This document shows positions 62,471 to 64,000 of a stretch of DNA of 64,000 nt, piece by piece (position 1 is the stretch's first letter; every line of letters begins with the position of its first letter). Origin of the DNA: Patagioenas fasciata (lineage: Eukaryota > Chordata > Aves > Columbiformes > Columbidae); assembly GCF_037038585.1 (NCBI RefSeq), contig NC_092520.1, forward strand, positions 64,789,501 to 64,853,500, written 5' to 3'. Under the pieces are notes generated by a model. The model was not told the DNA's origin. It saw nothing but the letters and a program-made list of their open reading frames with translations, and searched no databases. Both the position numbers and the translations under genes were made by a program.

Positions 62471-64000
62471 CTGAATTAAAGAAAGAAATAGAAAGGTAAG
62501 AAATAATGTTAGCAGAAGTGTCATCTTAGAACAGAGCCACTGAGGAACAAATAGCCACCCAGTTGATTTATCTGATCAAACTGGAACACCATGTGGCTCC
62601 AGCACAGCAGGCACACACAAGTCACACACACTCAAGAGATTCACTGCAAGCCTATTTCTCTAAAGTGGCAGTAATCACAGTTTATTATCCTCTCAAACAC
62701 AACTCCTTGAACCCTGATTCTGTCACATGCTTGATCCAGCAGAATGTTATATCTGTACAAGGCAACTGGCAAGAATGGAGCTCTGAACAGCAACATTTGG
62801 GCGACAGCCTCAGTCTTGATGTGACTCAAAAACTCCTCATACCCTAAAAGCATAGGAGACAGGAAGACTGGCATAGCTATTTCTGTGTTTTATATTTTAT
62901 AATCCTGGGCTGAGGAATCAATGAATGCTTTTCAGTGATGTTAAATCATTAAAAAAATCCTAAATCATTTTCTCAGTAAGAATTTTTTTATTGCTGTATT
63001 ACCATCCTTTTCCCTGCAGTCCAAACAGCCCCTAGTTAATGTTACGTTGTTGAATTATCATGAGTGGCACCAGACAGAAATCTCTGAAATTTCTACTGCT
63101 CTGTAGCAACCAGAGCGGGCAAAAGGCCTGACACAGTTCGGCGCTGCCCACTCACCCTCCCTGGGCCGTGCCATCTGCCTGGGTCTGCCTGTCGGAACAC
63201 CCACATCTGACTGCCTGGCACTGGGCTGACGCCAGCCGCTGTGCTGCACGCAAGCCAGCCAGCAGCTGTTTGATGACTTCCAAATGTTATGAACCTATGC
63301 TTGATTTGTTCTCGTTACCTACAAGTGAAGAGCCCTGCGTTGTCCCATGTCACCCATCTTACCCTATGGCTCTGCGGTAATAAGGCGGCATAGATAAAAC
63401 AGACGCAGATGGAGAGGCGCATCAGCCATGTGGAAAACTGACCTACTAATCATTTCATCCCGGAATCTATCTCTCACTTCTCATGCAGCAAAGCTGCTTA
63501 GATAGCTTGTAATTGCTTCTATGAACCAGGGAATCCTATGTCCTCTTTTACAGAGGTCAAGTAAAGTTGGGTCTCATTCTCAGTGCTGCTACAGGCTTCC
63601 TGCGTGACGGCAATGGGCCGGCCAACCACTGTAGTGTTTTCCCATATATAATACAGGCCTAGAAACAGTTTTGGTCAGGAAGCCTGATGGCTCTCTAGGT
63701 ACAAATCACACAATAAACAGCAGCACATTTGTTGATGTTTTTATGCTCGATACTGCACAAATGCAGCAGGATAAAGCAGCTTTCCTACTCTAAAAGGAGA
63801 CGCATTGAAAAATCCAGAGGAGAATACTGTACGGATTAAGAATATCCCACTATTCTGAGGAAGAGCTGAGAGATAAAAGAGACTAATCGCCTCCGGGACG
63901 TAGGGCAGATTGCCTATTCCAACTCATCAGTCACACTTGTCAATCAGTTTCTTTACCGATAAGTCCATCTGGGAGGGGACTGGGAAGCGGGATGTAGAAC
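62471..64000 (-). other. RASA3 intron, continues beyond the window
   Basis: No match to the preceding RASA3 residues (the family segment ending DPYATVTLAGPFR) was found before the edge, so the upstream exon, the rest of C2A/C2B and the start codon are outside. Confidence 0.8.

Noticed and set aside
1..64000. CRISPR array, operon or bacterial mobile island
   Set aside because: Spliced vertebrate gene structure and CR1 repeats rule out a prokaryotic origin. No regularly spaced direct repeats were seen.

Overview
The window is vertebrate nuclear DNA, most likely from a bird. It has a spliced gene with GT-AG introns, several CR1 non-LTR retrotransposon copies (two of them ending in the ATTCTATG-type 3' repeat usual for avian CR1), compact introns and no prokaryotic-style operons. 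A crocodilian or turtle is not strictly excluded.

The right half (about 30.4-64.0 kb) is the 3' part of one gene on the minus strand, RASA3 (GAP1-IP4BP), a Ras/Rap GTPase-activating protein. I placed 18 coding exons at base level. All have canonical splice sites and the phases join without a break from 62470 to the TGA at 32198-32200. They encode 659 residues, about 79% of the usual 834: the end of the second C2 domain, the whole RasGAP domain with its arginine finger, the PH domain, the Btk-type zinc motif and the C-terminal tail. The 5' exons, start codon and promoter lie beyond position 64000. A 3' UTR of about 1.8 kb probably follows, with three possible poly(A) signals.

The left half (1 to about 30.4 kb) looks intergenic, downstream of RASA3. 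I found no convincing gene there. It holds CR1 fragments at 11.4, 24.7, 27.6 and 28.6 kb, a TTTTG microsatellite, a 26-bp tandem repeat, two diverged copies of an old repeat at 7.3 and 8.2 kb, and several hairpins and palindromes.

The best non-genic discovery is a 130-bp non-autonomous hAT-type DNA transposon at 30129-30258, just past the RASA3 3' end. It has matching terminal inverted repeats and a perfect 8-bp target-site duplication. A fifth CR1 copy of about 780 bp lies in the RASA3 intron at 33.5-34.3 kb, in the gene's sense orientation. No novel multi-gene system is visible in this window.
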